A stretch of 64,000 bases of DNA, taken from the NCBI GenBank assembly GCA_026874595.1, contig CM049318.1:54697250-54761249 (forward strand), read 5' to 3'. Within the stretch, counting starts at the first letter, position 1, and every line of letters begins with the position of its first letter. Below the pieces are notes generated by a model that saw only the letters and a list, made by a program, of their open reading frames with translations, did no database searches and was not told the DNA's origin. The DNA is from Sipunculus nudus (taxonomy: Eukaryota > Annelida > Sipuncula > Golfingiida > Sipunculidae). Below are positions 47,235 through 58,566 of the stretch, piece after piece. Made by a program: the position numbers and the translations under genes.

Positions 47235-48130
47235 CACTATAATTGTTTTCCTTGAAATGTATTTTGGAACAGGGTGATTTACAATGGCCTGGACTTTTGC
47301 ATTTACTCGTTTTACATTTCCTTGGCCTACCATGTATCCCAAATATTGAAAAGTGGCTTGTCCAAAAACACATTTCTTCAAATTGATGGTAAGACCAACC
47401 CTCCGTAAAGTTTCAAACAAGTCCTTAATAACTTGTAAAAGTATCTTCACAGTTTTCATGATAAAAATTGCATCATCTATGTAGCAAGTACAATTGGGTA
47501 CATTTTCAGAACTTTTGTCATAAGCCTGGAAAAAGTCATGGGAGCATTTTAAAGTCCGAATGCCATAACTTCATACCGATAGAGCCCATCAGGAGTAACA
47601 AAAGCAGATATTTCCTTGGCTCTGTCGTTTAACGGAACTTGCTAGTACCCCTTAAACAGATCAAATGTATTAACAAACTTGGCAGTACCCACTTGATCAA
47701 TACAATCATCCACTCTGGGGAGTGGGAAGGAGTCAGATTTAGTAACAACATTGAGTTTCCTATAATCAAAATCAGGTTTTGGAATTAACAAACTTGGGCT
47801 ACAACAAACTTTGTTTTCCAGCATGAAATTTATTTCTTCTTGCATTATTTGTAATTTATGTTGGTGTACCCTATAAGGATGTTGTTTGATAGGTTTAGCC
47901 TCAACTAAGTCTATATCATGTTTTAATAGTTTTTTTATTCTTCCTTGGGTGGCAGGGAACACTTCAAAATACTTATTTAATACCCACTGGATTTGACTCT
48001 TGTGATTTTGACAAATGGTAATGGAAATATCCTTTAATGATTCAGAATTTGTCAACTTATACGGAACATCTAGTTTCTTTTTAATTTCCAACTCAAACAA
48101 ATTTTATATAATTTCCTGATCCTTAAGTGT
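47235..48130 (-). pseudogene. Reverse transcriptase remnant, copy 2
   Basis: An N-terminal extension (about 48100-47900) precedes the fingers and palm: DYRKLNVVTKSDSFPLPRVD, then the block with the first catalytic Asp (NTFDLFKGY), TPDGLYRYEVMAFGL, and the catalytic YIDD at about 47482-47471. The thumb reads LRRVGLTINLKKCVFGQ and FQYLGYMVGQG. A small deletion sits before DYRKLN. The frame is interrupted after KGY and after FGL. It ends at the truncation point before the RNase H found in copy 1. Confidence 0.86.
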
Positions 48131-48169
48131 TAGAATATCGGATACAGTGACTATATTCACTCGTGTTTA

Positions 48170-49330
48170 TGAATCAGAAGATTCTTTTTGCTCTTCGTTT
48201 TCATAATATTTCTTTCGCATATTGACACGGCAGAGCTGTTCACTCTTTTTTTCCTATCTGGGGTTTCTACTACATATTTAAGATCACTTATTTTGTCTTA
48301 ACATTATATGGCCTGAGAACTTTGCTTTCAGAGGATTTTGCAGGGATGGGAAGAAATATCAAATCTTATCTCGTGGAGATTAACTTCTAGCCTCTGATTT
48401 CTTATCATACCAAAATTTCATTTTCTGTTGAGCCTGTTCCAGATGTTCTCTTGCGAGGGTATTTACTTTGAGTAACCTGTCTCGGAAATCTTGTACATAT
48501 TTCAATATGGGTTCATTTTGCTTTGATTCGACCCATATTTACTTTTGTAATTCTAGAGGCCCCCTAACAGAGTGTCCAAACACCAAATAGAAAGGGGAGA
48601 ACTTCAGGAGCCCTGTACACAACTCCGGTCCACAAACAGAACAAAAGGGAGTCCATCGTCCCAATCTTTTTCATTCTCAAAGCAATACGTTTTGAGTATG
48701 GTATTCATTGTTTGACGAAAGCGTTCAAGGGCACCCTGACTTTCCGGATGATATGCAGAAGAGGTGCAATGATCAATATGCAGTTCCTTTAACACGTGTT
48801 GGAACAATTTAGAAGTGAAATTAATCCTTTGATCTGATTGTATTTCTTTAGGAATTCCAACAAAAATAAAGAATTAAGTCAAGGTTTTTACGATGGTTTT
48901 TGCCGAAATATTCCCGACGGGTATAGCCTCTGGGAAACGGGTGTTAATGCACATAATGGTTAGGATGTATTCATTTCCTGACCCAGTACGCCTCAAAGGC
49001 CCTACACAAGTCTATCAGAAATTTTAGAACGCTTCACCTGTGATTGGAATAGGTTTCAGGGGAGCTACAGGAATGTGCTGATTTGGTTTACCGACCTTTT
49101 GACAGGAAGGACAATTTCTACAAAATTAAGTTACATTATTTAAACTAGACCTAAAGAAATGTTTCAAAATGCGATCTTTGGTTTTTCTGGTGCCTAAATG
49201 TCCTGACATTGGATGATCATGAGCAAGACTCAAAATTTCCGAACGATAGGGAATGGGTACAACTATTTTCATTTTCAGAGGTATCATCAGAAGTCCATTT
49301 TCTGAACAATAATCCACAATCTAAAAAAAT
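48170..49330 (-). pseudogene. Integrase remnant, copy 2
   Basis: The zinc-binding HHCC domain is clear: HPMSGHLGTRKTKDRILKHF, then C-P-S-C before QKVGKPNQH (49300-49080). Core landmarks include LIDLC (first Asp, near 49005), IQSDQRINFTSKLF (second Asp, near 48837) and HPESQGALERFRQT (Glu, near 48745-48704). The C-terminal part has GHSVRGPLELQ and REHLEQAQQKMKFWYD (about 48580-48410). Stops and shifts are spread throughout. Placement between protease and reverse transcriptase defines the Gmr1-like order. Confidence 0.84.
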
Positions 49331-49687
49331 AGCATGAAGGATGTTCTTTTGCTGCCTCTTTATTATAAGGCTGAGAAAACAGATCTTTTATCTCCGAGTC
49401 TAATTGTTACAATTCAGTTAATGTCAGTCTTGATATACTAAGCTGAGCACTAGAAGATCTAACATTCGAACTATGTGACTCTGTTGTCACCACAAGATGT
49501 CTCATCAAGAGACACTACAAAATCAGAATCCTGATCTGATTTAACACACGAAGAGTCAGAATCCTTATCTGACTGAGCTACATTTTTGGGCGCCTCGACT
49601 ATGATTTGTGGATTTGGCTCACACTTCTCGTGGCCTACAAACTCAACAGCATGAGATACAAAGGCTCCATCCAGGTATATGTCTGGC

Positions 49688-50187
49688 TCTGCCTTCTAAC
49701 TTTCGGAGGACCCCTGGAGCGAAGCTCGAGTAACAACGCAGGCCGGAAAAATGCCCTCTAACTCCCGATCTAATGGTTCTACGTTCCTTACGGTACTCGG
49801 CTTTTTCACATGTGGCTCTACCACGACTTTATCTCCTGCCAAGTCATTCCCTAACAGAAATGTAATGCCACTAATTGGCAAGCTCTCTCTCACTCCCACT
49901 ATCACGTCACCTGACACTAACGGACAATCAATAAATACCTCGTGTAAAGGAACTGACACATAGCCTAACTCTACACCCCGAAGGAGTACATCGACACCTG
50001 TGTTCGTCTCTGTTCCAAAAGGGAGAGCCGAAGCTAGTATTAATGATTGAGTTGATCCTGTGTCACGCAAGATTTTACTCTTTCTTGTCGTGCCTGAAGT
50101 CCCAAAAGAGACTCCTCCTTCCATCAGGTTTAAAACTATCCTGACTTTCTTCAACCTTATGGTTAAGACCTGGCAAAGGGGGTTCAC
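49688..50187 (-). pseudogene. Aspartic protease region, copy 2 (open frame of 163 codons)
   Basis: The frame is open for 163 codons. The active-site triad is intact in LRDTGSTQSLIL (about 50080), which in the active enzyme would pair with that of a second monomer. GITFLLGNDLAGDKVVVEP (near 49870-49815) is a second conserved landmark seen also in copy 1. The tail resembles the linker between protease and integrase (FPACVVTRA). This is the best-preserved domain of the element; with flanking domains broken it is unlikely to be expressed as part of Gag-Pol. Confidence 0.76.
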
Positions 50188-50262
50188 ATACTAAACGTGG
50201 AGGAGCTACGGTTAAAGCTGAGGATCTGACCTTTTTGGCTTTTAACACCTTATAGTTAGCAA

Positions 50263-51166
50263 TTACATGTCCCTCTTGTTTACAATGTAACAAGTAATAG
50301 GTCCTGACTTACCTTCCCCACTGTCTAAGCGAACGGGAGAGTCCGGTTGACTTTTACTCTGGGGTTGATAAGTTAAAGACTGTGTTACGGCGGCGGGACC
50401 TGGAGACAAAGGACTTTCTCTACGCCGACCGAGTCTTGGGCTTTTTCGAAAGTTAGATTTTCTATGCATCACTCTATGAGTTAAGGCATATTCATCTGCC
50501 AGCTTGGCGGCCTCATAAAGAGACTCCACCCTATGCTCTTCAAGATATACTTGAATATCTTTATGCGAATTTCTTATGAATTCTTCAATTAACACTACTT
50601 GTCTTAATCTATCAAATTTATCTAGGACTTCTAAGGAAACACACCATCTTTTTCCCTTGCACATTAAACGAGTGTTTGGTTTTCACTCTTTCTGGTCTGT
50701 CTAAATTTCAGTCTTAGGCCTCAGGGACCAGCTCATAAGCCTTCAAGACTGCAATTTTGACAATCTCATAATTTTGACTGTTCTCTAGAGATAAAGCAAC
50801 AAAGGCATCACGTGCCTTTCCTACCAAGACCTATTGTACAAGGAAGGTTCATTGGTCTTTCGGCCACTTACTAAAAGAGGCAACCTTTTCAAAGTATGGG
50901 AAATATTTATCAACTTCAGTTTCCTTATAAACTGGTACTTTCCATTTGAAGTTGGGCATGGCTCCAAAAGATTTTTTACCAGTGGCGCCACCACTTGCAC
51001 CAAGTTCTAACTGTAAGGTTTTCTGTTTTTCCTTTTCTAACTCTATTTTTTGTAAGTTCAATTGTTGAGGAAGCCATTTTACTTTCTTTTGTTACTTCCT
51101 CTGGATCCTCAATTTCTTTGCCAATTACACACTCTTATATTCTAAAATATCAAATTTAGAAAACAT
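50263..51166 (-). pseudogene. gag remnant, copy 2
   Basis: A start is plausible at 51166 (MFSKFDILEYKSV). An LE/EK-rich coiled-coil segment follows (IELEKEKQKTLQLEL). The capsid-like part includes EVDKYFPYFEKVA, KWPKDQ, FDRLRQVVLIEEF and YLEEHRVESLYEAAKLADEY (to about 50490). A basic, proline-rich linker leads into the nucleocapsid knuckle near 50290, where the last cysteine of CCHC is replaced by tyrosine (CKQEGHVIANY) and a frameshift separates the first cysteine. Confidence 0.82.
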
Positions 51167-51226
51167 GTTTCTGGTCAAGTTTTGAACAAGAATAAAAATG
51201 ACAAAATAGCAAAGTGGGTTCAAAAT

Positions 51227-51244
51227 ATTCCTGACAAGTCCCCA
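51227..51244 (-). other. Candidate primer-binding site
   Basis: Six bases after the LTR end, the minus strand reads TGGGGACTTGTCAGG. TGG at this spot is what tRNA-primed elements have, and the sequence resembles the proline-tRNA type site with several mismatches. Confidence 0.4.
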
Positions 51245-51249
51245 ATTTA

Positions 51250-52340
51250 TGTCACGACAACCTGGGGCTCGTACAATTTTGTCTAGGGGGAATCAATACA
51301 CAACTAGACCTCGGACATAAAACATACCAATCAAAACTCGAAGACCGAAAGTATACAGAAACTTACTTCAACTCAAAACGTGACAAGAGACATGTGCATA
51401 GGAATATATTTAAACTGATACAAATGAATATACAGAAATTTTTACTTAAATGAATAGTGCAGACGTTCCAGTGAGGGTGCTTCTTAAAAAGGAAATTGCA
51501 TTAGACATACAAAATATACATGACACAGCATAAAAATGAGAGAGACTAAACCCTAGCTACACTAATATTATACATGATTATATCAAACTGTTAAGGCTGG
51601 CTCTTTCAACAAAATTCCTATCTGGACCGCATTTGAGCCCTGAATACCGGCTCCTTTTTAACTCACAGAAATATATAAGTACCTAGGTGGACAGGTCCAC
51701 CGGGTTAGGGATATGTAAGAATACTGAAGAATGAAGATATACAATTACGGAACAATTATGTTTCACTGACACAGAGAGAATTACATTTAGAGGCCGATAA
51801 TAACAACTAGAAACCTTTTTATATACCTAACCAAAGTGTAACAGATAGAATGAAGAATATGGCTTAAGAGCTGCTTTACAACGTATTTATGGTTTTATCA
51901 GCATGACGAAACAGACATGACGGCAGTTTTAACAATTTTGACCTTGTGGCAACTGGAAATTACATTGTTCACAGACAGATATAAATATTCCAGGGCTTTA
52001 GGCCCAGTATAAACAGAATTGAAGTTACATTACAGAGTGTTATTTATTACATGGCTCAGGTAACATTTTACGTTATTTACAAGAATATTAAGACGAGACG
52101 AGCCAGCCATACCTTTGTCATTTTCGGCTGCTTAGGACACGTATGGAGCCATACAAAATTATCTTCCCTCTAAAAGATGGTTTCCAGTGTACCCCTATAG
52201 ATAGACTTAAAAGAGGCGGAAAAAAATCGGCTGGTCCCTTTCAAAGGGAGCCCAAAACCTGGTATTTGTTATTCAATATGGGCAGTGGAGCCTGACCGAT
52301 TGCACTACAGTACACATGCCCGCCTGTGTCGTACATAACA
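51250..52340 (-). repeat. Putative 5' LTR of copy 2
   Basis: On the minus strand it would begin TGTTATGTACGACAC (52340 inward) and end GTTGTCGTGACA (51250). It carries a TATA box, GGTATATAAAAAGG, near 51815-51828. The inner border is well supported by the adjacent primer site; the outer border is inferred from TG and cannot be tested because the 3' LTR is missing. Confidence 0.55.
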
Positions 52341-54439
52341 CGCGTCCGATGTACCACCTTAGAGCCGTCACTATATATATATTTTTTATATATAACTTGT
52401 ATACTAATCTTACTGAATCAACATCAGGGATATGACCTTGCTCAAGATTCCTGTATATTTAATTTTGACCAATCATCATGCAAGATAAAATTGTAAAGAT
52501 TAGCGTATGACTGCTTGATGTTTGCAGCAAAGACTTATATACATTTTCTACATGGCGACCTGGTTAATGGTTTTAATCTATTTACGTGACAAGAGTGACA
52601 AAATCATATTTATATTCCATGACAATGGAGATTTTAGTGTTTTTTGTAACTTTACATGTTCAATTACTATTAACTTGCACTATCGACGTGTGGAGAACCA
52701 TGCTGTGGGGCAGTCTGCTCCTTGTAAAACACCATGTGGTAAACCCACTAGACAGCCACCCCCAGTGTGTTTGTTTTTCTATAATAACTATTCTATAAAT
52801 TACTTAGATTAAGGCATATTGGCGTCATATTAGGAACCGAACTAGATTAATATATCTTAATTTCACTCTCAAGTACTCATTATTGTATCTTATTTAGTAT
52901 TTCTGTAATTATGATTTAAGTGGAATTTCCTTGTGGCTTAAATTCTAAACTTTGTAATAACTTCTAAAGTAAGTAATGGTTTTAAACTACTTTCTGCATG
53001 TAAAATCTTTGGGTCACATTTATTTATATGTGAAGTTTCATTTAATTTCATGAAGCAGTTTTTGTAAAATGTTTAAATTATTTAGAAAGAGAATCACATC
53101 TTAAGGTATTTCAAAGAATACTATTATGTAACTGTATTCCTGCACGATGCTACCAGTCTTAATGAGGAACCAATCAGCTGTACACACGACTGACCACCAT
53201 GCTGTGTACATATATTTCTGAATATACTGAAATCTTTACCACTTGACAAATTTCTGCATAGCTTATAATTCCCCAGACAATATCCTGCGAGCTACAACAC
53301 GTACATGTGATAAGGGCTAAAGGCGGTATTATGCCAAAGCCTGTGTAAGAATCCATGAAAATTTATCCGATTTGTGCTTCATGTTACATATTGAATAGAA
53401 AGAGGCTTTCATAATGTTACCGGTCTCAGTTTCGTGACGGGTGTAGAAATCCCCTATACTGAATGATGCTGTCAAATGAACAATGACCAAAATAAAACAA
53501 TTCCCTAATAAATCAGGTGACCATATTTTTTTCGTTTCATTCAACCGACTACGTATTCTATAGTTGAGTGTTAATATATTAATAACATGAATACTCGTAA
53601 TCTGGGCGCAAAATTGAATATTTTTTTAATTTGTCAGTACTGGTGTGCACTTTGTCAGCTCAACTAACTATTAAACCCTGTGTCATGTATAATATGCAAA
53701 TTTGGGCAGAATTTAAAGATTATAAATTTTGAAACAGTGTGATTCAAAGAATGATTTAAAACCGGTATCTTTAATATATTTTGCCACCTGATTACTTTCA
53801 AATTTACTCATAAAAAGAACTGAGTACCAAAATTTGCTTTAATAATATAGTAATTGAGAAAATATTAAATGAATAGCCTGGATATAATTTTTGCTCAAGA
53901 CATATCACGCAATTGTTGAACGGTGTGACCTTGACCTTACTTAAAATGCATCATATTTGAATTGCAGCTGATCACTGATACCAATAATGTGTTTATGAAA
54001 CTTAAATGGATAGCTTTGATAAATTTTATTTCACTCAAGAAAGGTGATATTGGAGGTTTTTTTTTAAAAGAAAATTAAGTGTCATGTACTTGTTGACCCT
54101 CTGACCTTGACCTTTCACATAATATCATCACGCATGATGTTCAACTTGGAAGCGCTACATGTGTTAAACGTATCTATATCTGACAACCTTGCTACGTACG
54201 TCAACAAAGTAATGATGTTAATTCCTTTATTTCTGGTCATATTAAAAAAGTATGTAGCTATGTAGCTATAATATAGTTGCATTCTGCCTAGTATATAATA
54301 ATAGTAGACACCTGAGTACTTGATATCATCGTCTCGAATGTTTTTTTTTTTTTTGGTTTTTTTTACATGCAGAGGTCAGATGACCCGAACCCTGCTCAAA
54401 CACGCGCAGTGGGCATGTTCGTGGAAAAGATCTATTGAT
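52341..54439. other. Unassigned AT-rich sequence (intronic in the proposed gene)
   Basis: A short (TA)n lies near 52372-52398. A 96-codon plus-strand frame at 52522-52812 shows no family features. TGACCTTGACC occurs near 53930 and 54105. Confidence 0.35.
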
Positions 54440-54850
54440 GCAATAATAGAGTTGGACTTGGACTCGGAGGGATGATGACTCGACAATTCAGGAAGAGTCC
54501 GTCTCAAGTCCATTAGAAAAAAAAGCATGACATTCACATTGCAAAAGCTACCATAAATAAGAGCGAACTAACGACAAAATATTACAGAAACGAGTTGAGA
54601 CTATATTGCTGCGTTGGGAGTAAAATTCAATTCAATATTAAAGTAAAATTGTGTGTAAATGGGCATAAAATGCACATGATATTCTCTGAATCCTTTATTA
54701 AAGTGCTTTTAGTTAAGACAATTTGGACTCATACTCGGACCTGTACTTGGATTTCCAAAATGACTCGGGCTTGAATAAGGTAGACTTGGACACGATCCAC
54801 AAGGACTCGGATTTGACCTCGAACTCTGGTAATGTGGACTCGATTACTCA
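54440..54850. repeat. GAGTCC-rich dispersed repeat
   Basis: Hexamer clusters at both ends (GGACTTGGACTCGGAGG; GGACTCGGATTTGACC) flank an AT-rich centre. Its centre, ACAAAATATTACAGAAAC-AG, is shared with the copy at 55.3 kb. Confidence 0.7.
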
Positions 54851-55324
54851 CTGGTTGCTACTGAAAAATAGCTGTTTTATGAAATTTATGTTTCCTTGAT
54901 AGTTGAATATCATAACAACCATATATTTCATTGCGTGCCGATTGAGACAAAGTCATGTTGCCTGGGGCCTCATACCATACGGTTGAATAATGATATTTTC
55001 TGAAAAAAAAATTCCTCAGGTTCGAAAAAGCTGAGTGTCCATGCGGCAAAATTAGTTCCAATCCATTGAAAACATTGCAACGTCTAAAATGGGAGAGGAA
55101 GTGCCATACCCCATAGACCCCCTCCCCGTCTGTGGATCAATACAATTTTACAATTAGAGACGTACTGTGTAAAAAATGGAAAACTTGATTTTCACATACA
55201 ACTTCCACTATCATCTACCATGAACCAGTGGAAGGGCTAAATCCTTGCTATGTGATGGCTGCCACAGCAGTTCTGTCAAATAAGTTTTACTGTTTAGCAA
55301 TTCGTTTGCCCTCTACCAGTGACG

Positions 55325-55640
55325 TATGACTCGAGTCCGGACTTGAACTCGAGTCCACTTTTTCAGGGATTTGGACATGGTTCTGGACTCGGACTTGTAC
55401 TCGGAATCGGAGGTAAGGACTCGAGAAATCACTTCAAGTCAATCTCGAATCCATTAGAATAAAAACTCTAACGCTGACTTTAAGATAGGAAAACCTACCA
55501 TTAAGATTTATAAGTATGTACCACTGACAAAATATTACAGAAACAAGTTAAGACTATATTCCTAACTCAGTTACTGTGTAGGGAGTAAAATGCTATTTAA
55601 TATTAAAGTTAAATCCGGCTCGCATGTACCTATAATTAAT
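55325..55640. repeat. GAGTCC-rich dispersed repeat
   Basis: The left end is CTCGAGTCCGGACTTGAACT. The centre matches 54570-54650 (ACAAAATATTACAGAAAC, GACTATATT-C, GGGAGTAAAAT). The right hexamer cluster is missing. Confidence 0.7.
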
Positions 55641-55696
55641 CTATATTATAACTGACGGTGGTCCAACTCCACCTTTGTTACGGAACTCCTCTGTGG

Positions 55697-55975
55697 TCAC
55701 GCCTTGGGTATGCAAGTCTTTGGGCTTGAACAAAAGAGCCGTATAACGTATTTCAAATGGAACTGATCTTCAATTGCTTGCGCCATTTTGGCCCTCTGAC
55801 AATAGTCTTCATCCTGGGTCAGAGTCCCAAAATATCTTTTATAGAGGGCCGCACTAAAAAGCATTATATAGGATGCAAATATTTTCATCATTTCAAACAA
55901 CGCCTGATGGCTTTCAAGAACGCCATCACTTAAATAAACCAGGACACAGACATGTTGTGTACTTTCTAACAACAC
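55697..55975 (-). CDS. Open frame of unknown nature
   Basis: A 92-codon frame with a protein-like composition (for example QDEDYCQRAKMAQAIEDQFH) ends at a stop near 55697. There is no ATG near its beginning, and a TAG precedes it immediately. I recognise no family. It could be a decayed transposon fragment, an exon or chance. Confidence 0.18.
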   Translation of the reverse strand: MLLESTQHVCVLVYLSDGVLESHQALFEMMKIFASYIMLFSAALYKRYFGTLTQDEDYCQRAKMAQAIEDQFHLKYVIRLFCSSPKTCIPKA

Positions 55976-57346
55976 CTAGCATGTACCGGGGGGAAATCCG
56001 TTTTAATTCGGCATATTATTAAAATCACCTGCCAGTTTGCTGTATCTCAATGCATGAACATATGCAAGGATATTGCACACGGGTTACTGGGCGATAGCCA
56101 ACTTGAATGCCACACAGCAAATGAACTTTTGCCGTAGAGATAGATTTGCACTTTAATTTGTTATCTCATATCTATTCTTCTGTCTTAATTCATCGAAGCC
56201 TAGTGTTAATACCACCGACTGTTTACAAAGGTATTGGTGCATCAGGGTGGCTGGCTATTAGAATGCGTTCTTGCCTAACACTTGAGTCACAACTCATGTG
56301 AAAGCTTATTTATCTACTGAGTGGTGTATTTACGGCAACACGTGCATTATAACATAATTGAGGTAACAAGCTGGTATCATTACTGTTTACCTGCAGATCA
56401 GGTTTCACGCAAGGCACGACAGAAGTCGAGATCCCACATCATGACAACCATCAGAACTACGTCCAACAAAACTCCTCTACCTGGCCAACGACAATGAGAA
56501 GTGTGCAACTTTCGACAGACTGGGGGAACTCTGTGTCTACTGCACCTCTGGAGCCGCTTGCTTCGGGAGACCCTACATTCCAGGATGCAAAAAAAGTAAT
56601 GGCATCGATCGGTCTTTTCTTAAACTTGTTTGCCATCATATTGTTATTAAGGAAAAATATCTGAGGCCAACCTATTGCTTTGTACTTGATTTCACTGAGT
56701 GTCGCTAATGCTGTCCAGATAGGGGTATTATTTGTAATTATTTTAACGTTGGGAAACATACAAGATACGCCTGGTTTTCTTTGCCCTTTGATCAACTTTG
56801 TTGTGGTGATGTGTCAGTCTACGTCATGTTGCGCCATGGTTGGCATCGCTGTGATGCAAATGGTGGCAGTGGCTTTTCCGTTTAAGGTTTCCGTTTGGTG
56901 CACGCGGAGAAAGGTCGGCGTTGGTTTTCTCATTCAGATGATATTGTTTGGTCTGATAAATTCGCCTGTGCTAATACTCCCAGACTATACCCGCCCTACA
57001 TGTGACTTTCTTAATTTATATTACGGCCCCATAGCCGCAATGATACAGGACGGGATCACAATGGTGATATTGATGATAGTCAATGCCGTGACGATCTACC
57101 ACCTGATCCAAGCTAAACGTCAAAAAGAGCAAATCTCCAGAAATGCAAATTCCATGCAGACCGCAATATCAAAATTTGCCAAGCTGACTTTTTCTTTGAG
57201 TGTACTTTTTATTATTTGTAATTTACCTCTATTGGTCACTTTTTTGATCGAAACAATCGCTGGAACTCCACGTCCACTGATAGGCCGTGTGGCCGACTTT
57301 TTTCGTTTCCTGAAAATAGTCTGCCCTTTCTTCATATATATAAGTA

Positions 57347-58566
57347 CAGTGGAACCCCACAATTACGACCACCCAGGGGACTGAGCAAAGTGGTCGTAAT
57401 TTGGGGGTGGTCGTATTTGTGAAACTCTTACCGTGGTCGCATATAAATTAAACGCTGATATTTAATGTGTATCAGAGTTAATCTGTTGCATATCTTTAAT
57501 GTGAATTATAACAATTTATTTGACTTAGCGGAGGACCCTTATTATGAATGGTTTTTTTGTGTGTAGCTGAACATATTTATTCATGATAAAAATTAATATA
57601 CATGTACACATACGTAGTGACTGATGATTAACAAATAATAACACTAAGGCAATACGATTACAACCTACTGATTGCATATTGAACATAATACGTGGCTGTC
57701 ATATATTTAGCCTTCCGCTTGAGTATATATTGCGTGCACTTGAGTTTTCCCGACGCTAAACTGCTGAGCCATTTGGTGCTGACTGCGCGTGGTGTTGCCG
57801 CCTTGATTAAAGCCACTTTATCCTTCAAGGAGAGCTCTTTCAGAGGCATGGTTGCCTAACAGCAAGCAATTTAAATGCAAACTTAACCAGAAGAGAAATA
57901 AACTGACAACGATCTATCAGAAAAGGCAAGTTAATGTGAGGTATTTCCCACATGCAAGCTTTATTTATACATTTTACTGACTGCTCAATACTCAGTGTCA
58001 GTAAGGTATGAACACATTTAGGATTAACTAGGTCGTTAATTTTACCAATGAGCCTCGAACAATATGTGATGAGTTGAAATATAAAGCAACCCCACACTTA
58101 GGATAGCTGTAATACAGGTGATCACTGTGGGGCAATTAGCATCTGACCCCAGGCCAGACAGGCTCATTAAGTAATCAGGCCGATGGTTACCCTTTTTGAT
58201 CTTTTATCTACAGCTCAATGAGTCTCAGCGAAGACGCCGAGTCGGGAAGATATGCGGGACCAGATTAACACTCGGGTTAAGAAACCTTGTTACCCGCTTT
58301 GATCTTTCGTTAAGGCGCCTTTGACAAGACGCAGCCATTGACTCGTGACAAATGATGTTTCAGTACTTCTCGGCGGTGGTCGCATTAGCGAGGTCGCATT
58401 AGCGCTTGGGCCAGGAAATCTGGTCGTAATTCTGAATTCAGGGGTGGTCGTAATTTTGAGTCATTTTTAAACATAAATAAACTTAAAAAAATTCGGGACC
58501 AAGCAAAATGGTCGTAATTGTGGGGTGGTCGCAATTGTGGGGTGGTCGCAAGGCGGGGTTCCACTG
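57347..58566 (-). mobile_element. pogo/Tigger-like DNA transposon in the GPCR gene
   Basis: The ends are CAGTGGAACCCC and GGGGTTCCACTG, with TA on both sides (57345-57346 and 58567-58568), as in the Tc1/mariner-pogo group. Subterminal sequence is packed with GGTCGTAATT and GTGGTCGCA repeats (57360-57420 and 58375-58555). It is 1220 bp, too short for a full transposase. The minus strand keeps an N-terminal DNA-binding fragment (57658-57849). It is an internally deleted derivative that would need a transposase supplied from elsewhere. Confidence 0.86.
57658..57849 (-). pseudogene. Transposase N-terminal helix-turn-helix fragment
   Basis: The 63-codon frame begins MPLKELSLKDKVALIKAA, continues with a second helix region (TKWLSSLASGK) and CTQYILKRKAKYM. 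This spacing resembles the CENP-B/pogo N-terminal DNA-binding domain, where L-S-L-x-x-K-V-x-x-I-x-A starts the first helix. The catalytic DDE part is absent. Its position inside a CAGTGG-ended element supports the assignment. Confidence 0.6.

Larger units (their letters stand above)
47235..52340 (-). mobile_element. Ty3/gypsy retrotransposon, Gmr1-like pol order, copy 2 (3' truncated)
   Basis: Reading leftward on the minus strand: putative 5' LTR, primer-binding site, gag, protease, integrase, reverse transcriptase. The same unusual order appears in copy 1. The element stops in the connection region after the thumb (about 47235), so RNase H and the 3' LTR are missing. Catalytic motifs are better preserved than in copy 1, but stops and frameshifts are frequent. 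It lies antisense to the proposed GPCR transcript. Confidence 0.88.
46137..56396 (+). other. Proposed 10.3-kb intron of the GPCR gene
   Basis: It starts GTAAGT and ends CTGTTTACCTGCAG. Inside are the antisense gypsy copy (47.2-52.3 kb), two GAGTCC repeats and otherwise unassigned AT-rich DNA. Plain stretches without recognised content are 46137-47234, 52341-54439 and 55976-56396. TGACCTTGACC motifs occur near 53930 and 54105. Confidence 0.45.

Noticed and set aside
56457-56795. 112-codon minus-strand frame over the GPCR
   Set aside because: It is the antisense shadow of the GPCR exon, whose TM pattern clearly belongs to the plus strand.
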